From NCBI GenBank assembly GCA_016169945.1, contig JADLSH010000256.1:1736001-1800000 (forward strand): a stretch of DNA of 64,000 nt, in the 5' to 3' direction. The position numbers were made by a program, and so were the translations under genes. The notes under the pieces were generated by a model. It did no database searches and was not told where the DNA came from. It was given only the letters and a program-made list of their open reading frames with translations. The stretch is from Trachythela sp. YZ-2020 (taxonomy: Eukaryota > Cnidaria > Anthozoa > Malacalcyonacea > Clavulariidae). Below are positions 63,051-64,000 of the stretch, piece after piece (the stretch's first letter is position 1; each line of letters opens with the position of its first letter).

Positions 63051-64000
63051 CTAAAATTGCGCAGGACGGATTTTCATCTCAGTTTTTTTCATAGATCTGT
63101 AGTCGCCTTTCCAGTGGTACCAGGTAATTCCAGAGGCAGATCTCTGACCATCCTGCAGGTACTGACCGTTGAGGTTGGAGTAGTGACAGGACCTATACCA
63201 CCATGCACCTTTGTAGCGCACAGCGCAGTTGCTACCCCATTGATCATTATCTCTGTCATAGGTCGAGAATTTCATTCCGTTGTGATGCTTCAAGGAATCA
63301 CCAGCATTGCCTTAGAAAAAACATTCGTTGAACCCTTTTAAAGTTTGAGATTTTTAGTATCCGATACTCACAGCAATGTGTTAAATTAACCTAAAAATCA
63401 ATGCTTAAAATGTCAATATAAAGTTCAAATCTCGAGCATTTATCTGTATTGGCAAATTTTCAATGACTAAACTTTTTGAATATTCTTTAATGTTTTGTGT
63501 TTAAAATTGTCCGTGATTTCGCATTTAGGTTAAATGACTTTTACAGATTATTGATTATTTAAACACCACAATACTTTCGTAGTAGCGTCACATCTGTAAT
63601 TAGTCGCTGGGGCAACAACGACTATGGGTTTCGGCATTTTTCTCTAATCTGAAATCTCCGTGGATGGTAAGAAATGGAATGCTTCATGTAAATAGAATAT
63701 AGTTGACACAGATAATTCAAGATGGCGACCGGGAATAACGTTTGTATGATTAATATTTTAATAGCCCCGGCTAGCGACTTAACGCTCAACAGAGCATCTT
63801 GTTCATACTATATTTTAACTCGCTACCAGGGCCACCCAGAGGGGGGGGGCATCTGCCTCGGGCCCCCAGCTAAAGAGGCCACAAATAGAAATGAAGTATA
63901 ATATGCATATATATTACTAAAGAGTCTCTCAGAATACGGGAATTTTCCATTCCTGAGACCCTAGATTTCATTCTTACCCGGACTCTCCGAAAGTATTTTA
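63051..64000 (-). CDS. Fibrinogen-related protein copy 5, last exon (gene continues beyond window)
   Basis: Last exon from the stop at 63051 to about 63310 (acceptor TCTAAG before GCAATG), encoding DSLKHHNGMKFSTYDRDND, GAWWYRSCHYSNLNG and the C-terminal KIRPAQF. This is the calcium-site and ligand-pocket end of a canonical FReD, intact and in frame. The rest, to 64000, is the last intron, homologous to 5084-5780 in unit 1. The upstream exons lie outside the window. Confidence 0.85.

Overview
The window is invertebrate nuclear DNA: AT-rich, with small exons, GT-AG (and some GC-AG) introns, many short transposons and no bacterial or organellar gene arrangement. The lineage cannot be fixed from the sequence. 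Fibrinogen-related (FReD) and GPI-anchored Ly6/uPAR families of this kind occur in many marine invertebrates.

The layout is a direct tandem array of a ~13.4-13.9 kb unit: 4568-18003, 18004-31864, 31865-45443, 45444-62805 (17.4 kb because of inserted elements) and the start of a fifth at 62806. Positions 1-4567 are the tail of an earlier unit. Each unit carries two genes. On the minus strand is a 12-14 exon gene for a secreted fibrinogen-related protein: signal peptide, a small Cys-pair module, a FReD-like module with a Cys-rich segment, a trimerisation-like strand, a coiled coil and a canonical C-terminal FReD. On the plus strand is a gene for a Ser/Ala-rich stalk (13-residue repeats) followed by a Ly6/uPAR three-finger domain with a GPI-type hydrophobic tail. 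Within a unit the two genes start head-to-head across ~2.3 kb. Between units they end tail-to-tail.

The copies have different fates. FREP copy 1 (4824-12748) joins in perfect phase over 13 exons to 683 codons, apart from a hAT-like element sitting inside one coiled-coil exon that can be skipped without a frame change. Copies 2 and 3 are nearly identical to each other but differ by many one-base homopolymer indels that break exons (pseudogenes or uncorrected assembly errors). Copy 4 has lost its signal-peptide exon, half of exon 2, exon 4 and the end of exon 3. The Ly6-like copies at 16 kb and 61 kb keep a complete last exon; those at 30 kb and 44 kb are frameshifted and truncated by the same deletion. 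By shared insertions and deletions, units 1 and 4 pair together and units 2 and 3 pair together.

Transposons mark the history: hAT-like elements with 8-bp target duplications (7167, 18690, 47925, 54003), solo LTRs with 5-bp duplications (25085, 38671), a perfect 64-bp-arm foldback element in every later unit, a retroposon fragment with an ATTC tail (53155), and a 4.8 kb double insertion of a terminal-inverted-repeat element (53898-58731) carrying an 84-bp minisatellite and degraded coding sequence. My inference is that this is a rapidly evolving recognition-type locus pairing a soluble lectin-like protein with a GPI-anchored cell-surface protein.
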